The translations under genes and the position numbers were made by a program. Below are positions 9,576 to 21,836 of a stretch of DNA of 64,000 bases, one piece after another (the stretch's first letter is position 1; the number at the start of each line of letters is the position of its first letter). Origin of the DNA: Semisulcospira habei (taxonomy: Eukaryota; Mollusca; Gastropoda; Semisulcospiridae); NCBI GenBank assembly GCA_036245525.1, contig BTPG01000003.1, positions 154,540,234-154,604,233 on the forward strand, in the 5' to 3' direction. The notes below the pieces were generated by a model, which was given only the letters and a program-made list of their open reading frames with translations, had not been told where the DNA came from and did no database searches.

Positions 9576-9999
9576 GCTGAGGGTCGGCAGTGTTTCAGTC
9601 TAACTCGCACATCAGTCGTGCGGCAGTCTTTTCTTTGCTCGAAAATTACACGAAACTGCATTTATCACGGCATGGCGAAACTCTACAGCGGCGGACTGTA
9701 CTCGCGTGATTGAGACAGCGTCCGGACATGGTGATTGAATCTGGCTTACTGTCCCTATGTCCTATTTCTAGTATCAGGGACTAGCACATTTGACTAATTT
9801 TTTTGTTTTTTTTTTTTTTTGGGGGGGGGGATATGGGGGATGGGTCCAGGGTTAAAAATAGCTAAGAGGGTCGGTGGACAAAGCCACACGGCCATTAAAA
9901 TTAGATATCTCACTCTTACTTAGTATCCAATAAACGTGGCTACAGGTCTGATATCGGGGGTCAAGGCCGTCCCGAACTCTCTTCCAACAAACAACGGTC
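9576..9999. other. no gene seen
   Basis: Holds a T-run then G-run at 9798-9830. The open frame at 9525-9713 begins inside F3 and looks spurious. Confidence 0.5.
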
Positions 10000-12482
10000 C
10001 TTTTCTTCAAATGGACGAGTTAAAAAGGCTTTATTTCAAACTACAGGTTAAGATTCTTAAAAAGAAAGGTCTGCGTCTATATTTACAGTGCGACCGATTA
10101 CTATGTACATATTAAAAGACTATCTAAGACTGGTTTAAGACGACGGTTAAGAGTTTTAGTCTTTACGCGCTAGTGGCCATGAGGGCCAGTTGCACTGCGT
10201 ACTGGTGGTTTATACTGCGTGCTGGTTACTATTGCCAGTAGATAGCCCTGGATGGTATCCGCAAAGGCGCTCAGGGCCATTCTGGTTTCCTGTATACCAC
10301 TTTTATGCAGGGCATTCTCAAGGGAATCCATGCTCTCTTTCATATCACTCAGCAATTTGGCTCTGCGCTCGCCAAGTTTAGGACGACTGTCCTCCTCCAT
10401 TGCCACGCCACCCTCTGGCCCCTCCTCGGTATGGGAATCAGGTCCCTTTTGGGGGCAGGGCCCGGAGTGGTTGGTGGCCAGGGGGGGAGGAGGATTATCA
10501 GTTTGCTGACCAGTATCTTTAGTTGTTTTGATCTGCGGTACTGTCTGATTAAAGGCAGTTTCTTTAACCTGAGTTGTTTCTGGTTTAGAGATGATTTTAG
10601 CTATCTTAGGTTTTAGGTTTTGAACGAGGCTATTTGAAACTGTTTTTTGAATCAGGTAGGTTTGGGGCCGACTGGGCAGGGTGGAGGGTTTGACCCAAGC
10701 GGTTTTATCTAAGCTGGGAGAGACAGGCCTGTGGAGATTGCTTTCCTTGGCTGCTGCTCTTTGATTGATGTTTGATTGGGCTCTGTAGAGCGCTGCTTTA
10801 TATGGGATGTAATTTTGGTTTCTAATTTTGTTCGCCTCACGAAACAGAATTATTTTCGGACACTTTTGATAAGCGGCACTGTGTGGACCGCCACAGTTAA
10901 TGCACTTGGCCACCGCCGTGTCGGGACAGTCCGCACGACGGTGGTTTTTGCTTCCGCAGCGAACACAGGTCGCGTGTTTTGCTCTGCACACTTTTGCCGT
11001 GTGCCCCAATCGGCAACAGTTGGCACAATGTGCCGCCGTGGGTGCATACGGTTCCAGCGGGCAGAGCAGAGTTCCAATTTTAATTTTAGGTGGTAGACTG
11101 GTTAAACCAAAAAGTTCTATTTTAATGGCCCTGGAGGCCGTGCCGTCTCGGTTTTTGAGACGAGCGGTGGTGGCATTAAAGCCCTGTTGTTTGAGCGTGT
11201 GGGCGATCTCCACGGGGTCCTCCGCAAGGGGGACATGAGTCGTGGATAACGCCCACCACTTTAGGAGTGGGGATGGAACACTCAACGTGCGCCCCACCTA
11301 TATTTGTTTTCACACTGAGCTTTTGTTGTGCCCGTGGGTTAGGGCAGGAGATTATCCATAGGTTATGGCCTCAGGGAGATTTCTGACGGGGATACCCCGG
11401 CAGCCTCACAGATGTGTGGCTGCTGCGTTCCGTGATTGCGGATGAGACTGGTGCCGCCCAGGTCCTTAAATCGGACCGGGAGCCTGCACCACTCCTCCGC
11501 AACCGGCTCGGCCATGATCCCGTCAGTCCTCTCTCTGTTTTGGTAACTTTTTGTATTTTTACGCGTCGGTCTCTAGGGACTGTTTGAAATTGATGGTCGT
11601 CCCCTTCCTTCTCCTCCAGCACACCATCATCCATACAGTGGACGGGCGTGCCGGCATAGGATTCGGTGGGGGCGTCCTCCTGACTGATATTAACAGAGAC
11701 TGTTGGGTTATCTGGTTAGCAGTATCATCACAAGGCAAGGATACTTGTGTTGAGGTGTGGACACAGAGCAGCGTATCTGCCTGTAGGCCATCACCATCAG
11801 AATTAGTTTTATTCTGAGCAGAAGGTGCCGTGGCGGCGGGGGCAGGAGAGAGATCCCCACACTCCCCACGCCGTGGTTGGCGAGGTGAATTTGGTGGAAC
11901 AAGGTTCCGTTTTGTTTTCCTTGGTTTTATTTTTGGTTTTTTCTTTCTGGGTTTCTCCTCCTCAGAGGAGGACATTGACCCAAAGAGGTCATCCATCGTG
12001 CTAGAGTGGTCAGCGCGACCGAAAGTTGGGCGCGCTGCCGGGCAATATCTTGTAATTAACTAGGTTTCCGGCTTCTATTACGCAGCCAACTACGTGACCA
12101 GATGGCGCGACAGATAGTTTTAGTTTATCTGGTTATTAAAAGATCCAGTTAAAAATTACAGTCAGTGCTATAAATAGTTTAGACTCAGGCAGTTCCTGGT
12201 TTGTTACACCGTGTGACGTGACCACAAAGTGACCGCGCCACAAGGTATTATTGGGCTGGGTGGAGGCTAGTCTAGCCTAAGCTGCGCCGGCTGGGTGAGC
12301 GACGCTGACCCAGTTCGGCGCTTGATTTAGCTGTAACTGCTGCGCGACACGAAAAGTGGCTGCAGCAGGATCCTAATTTTAACTGTTGGCTGTCTATAAT
12401 TTCAAAATTATTTATGGACTGGGGAGACTAAGCTACCCTAAGCAGCGCTGACCAGGCAAGCAAAGCCGACCCGGACAGACGC

Positions 12483-12485
<3 letters not shown>
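10000..12485 (-). mobile_element. zinc-knuckle ORF1 element without ORF2
   Basis: A minus-strand element: possible 5' leader 12485-12000, ORF1 11996-10170, and 3' UTR with AATAAAG near 10036. No endonuclease or reverse transcriptase follows, so either ORF2 was deleted or the element is non-autonomous. The leader contains two related blocks (12258-12325 and 12420-12485), each with 'CTAAGC.GCGC.G' and 'GACCC', possibly promoter repeats. Confidence 0.6.
10170..11996 (-). pseudogene. LINE ORF1 (gag-like, three CCHC zinc knuckles), frameshifted
   Basis: It starts at ATG 11996 (MDDLFGSMSSSEEEKPRKKK, a basic/acidic N-terminus) and is open to 11559. The 11634-11371 stretch is in a second frame, and the frame of the start resumes by 11297 to the stop at 10170. 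The C-terminal half shows an RRM-like region (EDPVEIAHTLKQQGF..., LPPKIKIGTLLCPLEPY) followed by CANCCRLGHTAKVC, CVRCGSKNHRRADC and CINCGGPHSAAYQKC, three zinc knuckles. This is the ORF1 nucleic-acid-binding layout of jockey/I-type LINEs. At least two frameshifts make it inactive. Confidence 0.88.

Positions 12486-12514
<29 letters not shown>
12485..12514 (-). repeat. poly(T) of about 28
   Basis: T28 on the plus strand, i.e. a poly(A) of a minus-strand retroposon whose body would lie above 12514. I do not recognise that body. Confidence 0.85.
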
Positions 12515-12515
<1 letters not shown>

Positions 12516-13170
12516 AAGAGAAATGTCCACACAGCACCGAAGGTGACTGTGGTGGACTCGTACGTTTCTATTTTACAGGGTGAAAATAATACCAAGAGCT
12601 ATACGTTTTGTCTATAGTAAGCCAGATTCAAGGCGGCGTATACCTGCTCTGAAATTTCACGAGCGAAATTTAGAGGCCGACCCAAAGGAGTTCAACTCCA
12701 GCAGACGTTGTTGTAGTAGTAGGCAGTGGCAGTGGTTGCTGGATACAGGCGTGATGTGGCTTGAGGGCGTAGGTAGATGAGGATAGCCGATAGGTAGTTG
12801 GTGGTGCCGTGCTGAAAGGCTGTTGCAGGTGAAAGGTGAGCTAGCAGGTAGCAGGTGAGCGATGTTCAGGCAAGCAGTAGTGGCGAGGCTGTGACCAAGA
12901 CCCCAAAACAACCTGCAAAGCAGTGAGGCTGAAGGAGTGAGATGGACATGGTGACAAACCCGCGTCCGCTTTACATTAAGTTTGCCGCGGCTTCTCGGTC
13001 CCTTTAGCAGCACGGCCAATCATTGGCCGCGAAAGAGGTCGAGAAGCAGGTGTGCAGCTACCAATTACGTGATTTCTTTTGCGGCCCTGCCCCTTGCCCC
13101 TGTGCTGGTCAGTCTAAAGAATTTTTAGAGCCCCAGGCCGGTTAGCCTACTCCGGTTTTTGCCGACCGGC
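12515..13170. other. no gene seen
   Basis: Mixed sequence with GGTAGGTAG-type direct repeats around 12765-12860. No family resemblance in any frame. Confidence 0.4.
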
Positions 13171-13214
13171 TAATACTGACAAATAGCCAGTCAGTCCGGC
13201 CTGACAGGTTTCTG

Positions 13215-13385
13215 ACAGGAGAAAAAACAGAGATGCCGCAGCTCAGAACCCCGGCCATACCTTCCCCTGCAGCCACTGCGGTCGAACCTGCCTGTCTCGG
13301 ATTGGCCTCCGCAGCCACGAACAAGCCTGCAGACGTCGTGGGCAACTCCTATAAAATCTTCGTTCGCGAAGTCAAGCCAAGAAGG
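13215..13385 (+). mobile_element. 171-bp LINE 3' end with a 43-bp target duplication
   Basis: The insert encodes PGHTFPCSHCGRTCLSRIGL then RSHEQAC, the C-terminal CxxC...HxxxC zinc finger found at the end of several animal LINE ORF2 proteins, followed by 'CTTCGTTCGCGAAG'. It is flanked by identical 43-bp copies at 13172-13214 and 13386-13428 (beginning AATACTGACAAATAGCC). That is a long but possible target duplication from target-primed reverse transcription. Confidence 0.85.
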
Positions 13386-13689
13386 AATACTGACAAATAG
13401 CCAGTCAGTCCGGCCTGACAGGTTTCTGTAATCTGTACCCCTTAAGGTACCATTACGCGTAAATCTAAAGACACATTTCAGCACCACTTGTGTTCATTAT
13501 GCCTTGTCGATACCCCTAATAAACTTTAACAGCAATTCATTGGACATGCAACACACACGCGTAGTCCCGCTTATTTATTCTGCGCACCCGTTAGATTGTC
13601 AGTCTATTTTTAGCGGTTTGTCGTACTGATACGTTGTATTTATAGAACAGAGTGGAGTCGGCATTGTCAGGACCCCTCCCCCCTCCCTC

Positions 13690-13722
13690 CCCCCCCCCCC
13701 CCTTTTTTTTTTTTTTTTTTCT
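13690..13722. repeat. C-run followed by T-run
   Basis: Homopolymers with no coding value. Confidence 0.9.
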
Positions 13723-13973
13723 TTTTTGGTTTGTTTTGTTTGCCCTCACCATGCTAAACCAGATAGTCCCCCATACTGTTTCTAGTCGTGGGGACGGTAA
13801 GCCGGATCTAGTCAATCAATCATTGTCAGGTTACTTGATATTAAGACGACCTGTGCTGAACTGGATTGTCCTGTGTCTAAATGAACCATAACTATACCTG
13901 TGTGTAGCGTTTCATAACCATCTGTTACAAAAGTGCATATTTTCATTTGAACAGTTACGGCGGTAGTGGGCCT

Positions 13974-14180
13974 TTAACCCATTTAACCCCAAGGCCGCAC
14001 CACTCATTAGTTTCCCAAGCCAGGCTGTTTTGGAGGTGTCACTAGAGACTATGTACCAGTTGCAGGTGATGTATCGACCGTGGTAATTCAAGGGTAGTGA
14101 CAGATTAGCTTGGCGCCTGGTGGCGCCAAGCTTATCTGTCACTGCCCTTGAATTATCATGGTCGATCTATCTCCTGCTGC
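13974..14180. mobile_element. F1 MITE, right end diverged
   Basis: TTAACCCATTTAACCCC at 13974; the hairpin runs about 14061-14180 with arm GTATCGACCGTGGTAATTCA and tip TTGGCGCCTGGTGGCGCCAA. The expected right TTAA is not recognisable. Confidence 0.72.
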
Positions 14181-14574
14181 AGTACACTGGAGGTAAATTT
14201 TAAAAAATGCCGGACTGTCTAGGGCGGCCAAGCAATGTCAGATGCAGTAATTGTGTTAGACCTCATTAGCGTCTGAATCTTAGTTGTAGGACAAACAAAG
14301 CACTAGAGTAAATACACTAAAATGGCAGGGTGGCGATTACTGTTATCCAGGCAAGGCTTCAGTATACACTGGCTCCTAGATAAGCCACTGACTGTCGAGC
14401 ATGCCAGATGTTATCGTTTGTGCCGGTTCAGCAAACCAAAGCTACCGAGGTGCTTTTCCCATGGCCGGCTATTCTTTTGTGATTCTCAAACGTGGCACTA
14501 TTGCCATGGGCTCTCATGTTCTTTGTCTGATGGCGGATTAAAACTTTTCTCCGATCTGAAATACATTACATGAA

Positions 14575-14637
14575 AAGGCATAGATCCTCATGAGCCCCGG
14601 TATTTATGCCGGGGCTCATGAGGGTCTTTGTCTCTTG
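14575..14637. mobile_element. F2 hairpin
   Basis: Arm AGGCATAGATCCTCATGAGC and complement around CCCCGGTATTTATGCCGGGG. The tip is longer than usual. Confidence 0.7.
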
Positions 14638-14986
14638 CTGGCAAACTGGATCGGTCAGTTTTGCAACAGCTGTGCCGGAAAGACCCGCGGGGTGTCCAGG
14701 TTTTCGGCTACGGGTAGTAATTGCACGAGGCTACTTTTTCACCTGACGGCCGGTGATTTATTTGTCAACGAACCGTTACCGGACGAAAGGTCATTCGGGC
14801 ATCCTTTCACGAGCAACCACCAGACGACAAAAACATAGCTCCCCGGCCCCACCCCACCCCACCCCATAGCTCCCCTCACCTCCCACCCGAAGCGGATCGG
14901 CAGAGACAAAGAAAGTCGTTCATCATAACAAAAACCCATGGAAAATCCTTCGTCTGCGAAAATAAATGTAAATAAGCAGTTCTGGC

Positions 14987-15050
14987 AGCAAGAGGCATAG
15001 ATTCTCATGAGCCCCTGCGGATGCAGGGCGCATGAGAATCTATGCCTCTT
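14987..15050. mobile_element. F2 hairpin
   Basis: Arm GCAAGAGGCATAGATTCTCA and complement around GAGCCCCTGCGGATGCAGGG. Confidence 0.72.
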
Positions 15051-15210
15051 ATAGATAATGGGTTGAGTGGCTAGGAATAAAATCCTTGGTCTCGACAAAG
15101 TTCACTCGGCTGACAAGGTCACGGACGAGATTGTGGGTCATGTCTAAATTTAGATATGCTAATAAGGTGTTTCCCACCGATCCCGTTACGGCGCAAGCTA
15201 GTGGTTCTTT

Positions 15211-15305
15211 GTGGCCGCGTGACCTCGCCGTCCGTATCATGTGACCTGTTTGTTTTCATGGGGGGACACCTTCGAGACACGTGGTCTTTGTTTTCATTGT
15301 GTGAG
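15211..15305 (-). repeat. displaced copy of an ORF1 segment
   Basis: 95 bp beginning 'CGTGACCTCGCCGTCCGTAT' and ending 'TTTTCATTGTGTGAGTC' matches 16944-17037 within the ORF1 just upstream, with small indels. It abuts a GA array, suggesting slippage or unequal exchange. Confidence 0.75.
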
Positions 15306-15307
15306 TC

Positions 15308-15309
15308 GG

Positions 15310-15352
<43 letters not shown>

Positions 15353-15436
15353 TTAAAACTTTATTTTCCGGTCATACTCTTCTTTGTGTCTCGGTCCTTA
15401 GAGAGAGAGAAAGAGACTATTGAGAGAGAGAGAGGT
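15308..15436. repeat. (GA)n arrays
   Basis: GA runs at 15308-15352, 15400-15416 and 15421-15434, with minus-strand AATAAAG near 15366-15360 between them. These could be the 3' tail of the ORF1 element above. Confidence 0.8.
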
Positions 15437-17465
15437 GCGCCCTGCAGGGCGAAAACTGATCAGACACAAAACCTTAGAGCAGTAAACGTCACTCATCGCT
15501 CCCCGTGTGTACACAGTGCAGAGATGTGATTCTAAAGACTGTGCAGCTTGGCCCTGGAAGTAAAAGAGGTAGCGGGATGTCCTTCAGACAAACGGCCTAA
15601 GAAACTGCGCCAGCAACTGGAGCAGGTGTTGGGGATCAAGGGTCGTCTTGGTCTCCGCTCCCTGACTCTGGAACCAGGCGTTGGTGGGAGGTGCGGTCAC
15701 TGGAGTTCTTGCTGGCACTAGTAGCGGGAAATCTGAAGAGAGGAGCTGGGGGACTTGGAGATTTTGTCGCCCCAACACGTTGCTCGATGGCGGTTGGCTA
15801 AGCTGGCTGGTCGACGTTTGGCGTGTGGTTGGCGAGGACTGCAGGCGGCCCGGGGCGGCAGACATTAAGTGCTGCGATCCGCCACGGGTTGATGGCGAGT
15901 CCCCTTGCTGCCCGCTCTCGCCACGTGACCCGTTACGGTTGATAAGTGGGTTGGACCCGCCCCGTTGACTGTGCCCCCCGGCGTCTCTCTGTTGGTGGTA
16001 GGGGCCGCGGGGAGGGTCGCCGTAACGGATCTTGAGAGCGATCAGCTTAGTGCCCTCGTCACTAGGGTGGGTCATGGTGTTTTCACGCCTGTACATGACC
16101 TGCTTGGGGGCGCCTTTTTTGGTCAGGAAGGTAGAGGTATGGTCAACAAACTGAGTGTTTGTTTGTTGACAGGCCTGTTTTAGGTTGAAGTTGGACAGGC
16201 GCGCAGGTCGTGACAGGGCGTGGTGACTGCTGAAGGGAGGGATGATGGAAGAGGCCTGGATCGTAGCACGTGGGAAGGCGGCGGACACCAGACGGATTAA
16301 CTGTAGCCACGTGTCACTTGCAACTGGACCCTGGTTGACACTGCAACTGTTGATTCCTACGTGGAAAACCACGTGCCGGATACGTGGAGTAGGGGTGAGG
16401 TGGGTCAGCCATTTGCTCAAAGCCTCGACTGAAAGGCCGGATACAGCCAGGTTCTGCACGCTGCAGTCTGTACTCGACATTTTTCGCTCGCTGACTCGCT
16501 TCATGACGGAGTCACCGAGCAGCAGAACGTTCGAGTCAGGCCTAATGTTCATGTTGCAGAGGTGGTCGTACGGCGTCTTAGCAGGCTGCGCGGGGGTGGC
16601 TTTGGGGGATGTCTGCATATCCTCTTGGGATGATCCGCATGAAGTTTCGTCATTTTCTTCGTCGGTGGCGAGGACTGCGAAGCGATTACGGGTGGCCACA
16701 GTAGCCGCTGAGCCGCTTGATGACGGCATGCGCTGTGCAGTCACTGGAGTGCTAGCGGCCGATGATTCGATCTGCACCCTGGGGTGATTGTTGAAGGTAG
16801 AGGGTGATGGAGGGCGTGGTGGGGACTTGTTTGTACCAGGCGCTTGGACAGGCAGTGAAGGCGACAGCAAAAACTCCACTTGTTTTTTCAGCGTACGAAG
16901 CTGTGTGTCCTTGCTGAGTGCATGTTTCGTAACTTGTGTGGACAGCGTGACCTCGCCGTCCGTATCATGTACCTGTTTGTTTTTCCACATGGGGGGACAA
17001 CCTTCGAGACATCTGGTCTTTGTTTTCATTGTGTGAGTCCTGGGTGACGTCAGGCGAAGGATCTGAGAGAAAGGAGGGAGAGGGGCTAGACGAGACTTGC
17101 CCCAAGCAAGGATTTTCGATGTCATACTCAAGACCGATGGTGGTTTGAGTGGACGAGGGCGGAGCATCATCGTTGTTATCGTTGTTGGAAGAGCCGGTGG
17201 TTATAGCCTCGAGTAGAGAAGTATGATCGCAGGACTGAGTTGAGGGTGGACTACAGGCAATGCTGGCAGCGCGCTGTCGTCTGATTGACGATGGTGAAGG
17301 GGTCTGGGGGGAGAAAGGGCACTGGGATAAAAGATCAGTGCGACTTGCTTCAAGTTCATCCACCATTTCTTGGACAGGCTGAAATTCATCATCTATCCAC
17401 CACTTAGAGTTTTTTCCCTGTATTCTGATAAGATATGACGTGTAGAACACGGTAATTGTGACAAC
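15310..17465 (-). mobile_element. CR1/L2-like element, ORF1 only, 5'-truncated
   Basis: Contains the second ORF1 with SGNH domain. Its N-terminus (VFYTSYLIRIQGKNSKWWID) aligns with ITITLYHTTGTVLVQGTACR of the 25309-24077 ORF1, so both belong to one family. No ORF2 follows. GA arrays sit at both ends. Confidence 0.7.
15584..17450 (-). pseudogene. LINE ORF1 with coiled coil and SGNH-hydrolase domain
   Basis: Two overlapping frames (17450-16965 and 17170-15584) make one ORF1 with a frameshift near 17.0-17.1 kb. The first part has WWIDDEFQPVQEMVDELEA; then a leucine-rich heptad stretch (SKDTQLRTLKKQVEFLL); then the SGNH module: block I LLLGDSVMKRV, block III VVFHVGINSC (Gly/Asn positions), block V MTHPSDEGTKLIALKIR (Asp/His order varied). 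The tail is Ser/Gln/Pro-rich. Esterase-like SGNH domains are known in ORF1 of CR1 LINEs, where they are thought to act on membranes or RNPs. The long frame suggests a fairly young copy. Confidence 0.85.
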
Positions 17466-18049
17466 ACCCCCAGGGAGAGAGAGAGAGAGAGAGACTAGAA
17501 GAAATGAAATGAAATGAAACTTTATTTCTCAACCGATAAAGTAATTAGCACGTGTGCCATTTTTCATACTTGCCGTTGCTACTCTACAAACACAGGATAA
17601 TAATTGTAATACTAATAGTACCAAATTACACAAAGAAAAATTAGGAAACATTAAACATGAAGAGACATTAAACAAAATTCATTCATTCATTAGGACATAC
17701 AAAAAACAAACGAACAATAGAAAGTACACGCAACGCGCGCACACTGACACATACTGACACGCTCGCGCGCACACACAAACACGCGCTAATGATAACTTGA
17801 CCTATATACGAAGCAAATCATTTGGATCATAGTGAAAATTCACTTCAGACAGCAAAAATTATTTGGATTATAATAGAAAGTTGAATTATGTAATTAGGCG
17901 ATTATTATTAGTATGCACAAACCATACGGCAGCATGCACTGATTATACGACAAGCACATGTTTGATACGAATACTTGTGGTAGATTATGTATCAGCAGAC
18001 AAGTACTTGAGGAGGCATTCCTTGAAAGAGGAGAGGGAGCTAGCGTGTG

Positions 18050-19579
18050 TTATACATGTTGGCAGTGTGTTCCAGAAAGATGCGCCTGAGAAAGATACAC
18101 AGTTTTAAAGAGATCTATCCTGGGGCGAGGTGTAATAAAGTTTCGTCTTGAAGTAGAATAACCTGAACTTGCCTTGGTAAAGAGCTTACAAAGATATTCT
18201 GGGTGAATCTCATTCCAGGTTTTATACATAACCACACCCTTGTTTAAGAGGTGATGCTTGCTAAGAGGTAGCATTTTCAGTTTTTCAAGTCTTTCATCAG
18301 TTGTTAGGGCTGAATCAGGCAGGATATGTTTCGCTGCTCTCAGATGCAGGGAGTTAAGCCTCTTCAAGTGTATGTCACCGCTGCCATCCCATATCGTGGA
18401 CGCATAATCGATGTGGGATTTGACATGTGCATTGTAAAATAACTTGCGAGCATCAACATCGATAAAGTACTTCAACTTTGAAAGCATAAAAACATTTCTA
18501 GCAACAGTTTTACATACAGCATTTATGTGTGATTGCCACTTCATCTGGTCATCAACAATTACACCAAGTAATCGCTGTTCCGTGACCTGATTAACGATGT
18601 CATTATCGATAGTCAGGCTGAGTGTAAGTGGCTTGAGCTGGTGCTTCTGACGGGTTGCTATCGTCATGTATTCCGTTTTGGAAGGATTTAAAATCATTTC
18701 ATTGTTTGCGCACCAAGTGGAAATTTCGCTCAAACCCTGCTGCAAACGGCCATTTAAAGAATCAATACTCTTGTCCGGGGTGAGAATTGTGGCGTCATCA
18801 GCGAATAAATCACATGAAATTTTGTCGCTAGTCAAATGTAGCGGCAGGTCATTTATAAAGAGGCAAAACAGAAGATGCCCTAGGACTGAACCCTGGGGAA
18901 CTCCCCGTGTTACTAATCCGCTTGAGGAGTATGATCCATTGACCATGACGCGCTGCTGTCTGTCGCTAAGATATGAGGCAAAAAGTGGAGTTGTGCGGGC
19001 CATGGTGGTAAAGAGATTTCTGGCTGTAGTTAATTGAGGAAGAAATGCATTTATTGCCAAACGAACTACCGAAGTACACATTTAGCTTGGAAAGTAGAAG
19101 TTTATGGTCCACAAGATCAAAGGCTTTTCGTAAGTCAATAAATACAGCGCCGGTAAATTCGCCCTGATTTATTGAGCGCAGCCACACATCAGTTAGACGT
19201 GCTAGGGCCGTGTGACAGCTGTGCTTTGGTCTGAATCCCGACTGAAGGGGGTGGATTAATGTATGATTTTCTAAATATTCCAAGAGATGTTTATGGATAT
19301 GCCGTTCAAGTGGTTTACTAAGGATGGACAATAGTGATATGGGGCGATAGTTATTAACATCAGTCATAACTCTTGTTTTCGGGCCTTGGCTTTTTTAAGT
19401 TCCTTTGGGAAAATATTTGTTTGAATGCACAAGTTATAAATAAAGGTTATTGTTTCAATAACAGAAGAAATAGCTAATTTAAGTATTTTGGGGCTGATTT
19501 CATCTGGCCCGGACGATTTCTTATTCTTCATTGAACTAATTGTCCTACCGACTTCGTGCACTGCCAGTGGTGGAATCAC
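18050..19579 (-). pseudogene. CR1/L2-like reverse transcriptase (ORF2 C-terminal part)
   Basis: Three frames in order: 19579-19364 (SSMKNKKSSGPDEISPKILK, fingers), 19367-18966 (NNYRPISLLSILSKPLERHI, HPLQSGFRPKHSCHTAL, FIDLRKAFDLVDH with motif A D), and 19081-18050 (TRGVPQGSVLGHLLFCLFIN, CDLFADDATIL motif C, NPSKTEYM motif D, then LLGVIVDDQMKWQSHI). All reverse transcriptase motifs are seen, and motif C FADD is intact. Two frameshifts separate the pieces. It ends at 18050 after the HIDYASTIWDG thumb-side block. Confidence 0.92.
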
Positions 19580-20965
19580 GAAAGGATCACGGATCCTGCA
19601 GTTCGCGTTCTACAAAAGTCAACTAGTCTGTCTGAGCAAGAGTAGGGCTGAAAACTTGCTTCTGAAGGGACAAGAGACTCGGCAACTGAGAGGAAATGGT
19701 CGTTAAACATGTCTGCAGTCAGATCAGAAGGGATTAAAGGAGATTTATTACACTTGCCTCCAGTCACTACGGCCATAGCGCGCCAGAGCGTGGACATGTC
19801 TTTGTCTTGTTTAATCAAGCGATCAATGAAAGATTTTTTAGCCTGTCGCACAAGAGATTTTACGCGATTGCGCTCACGCTTAAATTCAGTGAAGCACTTC
19901 TGCTGTCTCAGATCATCTCTCACCCTCATGGCTTGAATGATGTCTTGAGTAAGCCACGGCGGGAGTGATGCGTGTTTGACGCGTCTCCTCCGCAGGGGCG
20001 CATGTTTATTTAAGATCTTAAGAAAGATGGTATACCAAACAGACAGAGCGCTGTCAGGGTCAGATTTACTAAATACTTCATCAAAAGGTGCGCTGTTAAG
20101 ATCAAACAGAAACTCGCTTTCATTAAAACTTTTAAAGGAGCGATAGGTGATATACGTATGGCATCCTTTCTTAGGGAGTTTAGTCAGTAGACCACGTACA
20201 GCTGATGGGAAAGTGGTCGCTGATACATTATGAACAGACTCTGGCTTGGTTGTGTATATATGATCTATGAGTGTGGATGTTGTTTGTGTGATCCGTGTGG
20301 GTGAAGTGATTAACTGTTGCAGACCCAACAACGTTAACGTAGAGTCCCACGCATGGTGAGGCTTTAGCATGTCTATGTTAAAGTCTCCCATGAGGATGAC
20401 ATTGGAGTTGGGATTACAAGCTTTATCACACATACTAAGGAAATCATCATACCACTCAAAGTTCGCAGCAGGGTTGCGGTACAGAAGGCCAATATGAAAT
20501 GATGGAGATTGGGGGGGCCTTCAGTTCAAGCCACATACACTCAATATCTTTGGTTTCTAAATCATGTCGTCTACGTATAAAATCTTGAATAGACGAGTGA
20601 ACATAAGCAGCTAATCCTGTCTATCCATGGGCCGTAGGATCACGTCTCACGACAGTAAATCCAGGAACTTGGATGGATATATCTGATACATTTGAATTGA
20701 GACGTGTTTCAGACAGTCCAAAAATATGAAACGGGTCTGCTCCATTTAGATAAACACATAATATGTCAGGCAACTTATTGCAAAGATGGTAAATATTGAG
20801 ATGACCAATGCGGAGATCTTTCGTCTTGAGTTTTACGCCACTCATTTCACGCAAAGTCAATGTGTTTGTGGAAAAACAAAAAAGAAGAAAATCAACAGAA
20901 TGTATCCGTAACACGTGCCAAATAGAAAATAATAATAATGATACAAATAAAAAGTATAAAATCAC
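19576..20965 (-). pseudogene. APE-type endonuclease domain of ORF2, frameshifted
   Basis: The start MSGVKLKTKDLRIGHLNIYH is followed by HIFGLSETRLN (catalytic Glu) and, after a break at about 20620-20434, VILMGDFNIDML (GDFN motif) and STLIDHIYTT. The linker to the reverse transcriptase runs on to 19576 (LPPWLTQDIIQAMRVRDDLR, FKRERNRVKSLVRQAK). These are hallmarks of CR1/L2/jockey endonuclease. A stop near 20622 and a frameshift inactivate it. Confidence 0.88.
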
Positions 20966-21836
20966 TAACTAAACTATTCTAAGTGGAATAAACACAATAA
21001 ACAAAGACTAGAGGCGTAACCACTGTACGCAGGGGAATAGGCCTCCAGAAGGCTTACACACGTCCGTGGGGACTAAAATATCCCAGGTACTCTTCAATGT
21101 CTCACACCCCGAATCAACAAAAGATTAAAATCTGGAGAAAATTAGTTTTCAGCAATTGTCACAAGTAACAGTGAGAGTATATGTGGCTGCGATTCGTGCA
21201 ACTAAAGAATATTAACACAGACAGACAATAGCATTGAAAACTATAGTCCACACTTTTGACATATCGTCAATGAGACTGCAGAGCTCGCTAGAGAAAGTCC
21301 TTCAAGCGACTCCGTATACAGTGTAATTAATCTTTCTGGTGAAGAACAACACTGGACGTCGTAAGCACTCGCTCTAAACACACGATGCTAGGCCTGTAAT
21401 GTTTGGTTGTTGTTTTTTTCTCATCAACAATGAAGGTCAAGTCACTGACGTCTTTGTGTCACGAAAGAAAATGACACACAATCTTATTATTTCCTGATAG
21501 AGAATGCAAATGAGAAAAATAGCACACAACCTAAAAGAAAAGAAACTTCAAATGACGCAGAAACTCTGTCCACCCGAGCAGTCACGAACACTGTTTCAAA
21601 CGACAGTTTTATATATTCATATAATATGTGAACGGCACTTGGAACTAAATTCACAAATGTCCACGTTCAGCTTGCAGTGTCCTACAACGCGAACCAACAA
21701 AATGATGCAGTCTGCGCTACAACAAACATCCCTAACTTCCCTAATTACACCGGGGGAGGGGGGTAGGGGCGGAAAGGGGGGGGAGGGCGGAGGGGGGGCG
21801 TGCGGCGAGGTGGAGGGTAATGGGGTGCGGTGGGGG
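20966..21836 (-). other. ORF1-ORF2 spacer of the LINE
   Basis: About 870 bp between the ORF1 stop and the ORF2 start. No conserved protein frame; it includes a G-rich stretch at 21751-21832. Probably an inter-ORF region, possibly holding an inserted unknown sequence. Confidence 0.45.

Noticed and set aside
15681..16787. Plus-strand frames opposite ORF1
   Set aside because: They are shadows of the minus-strand SGNH ORF1.
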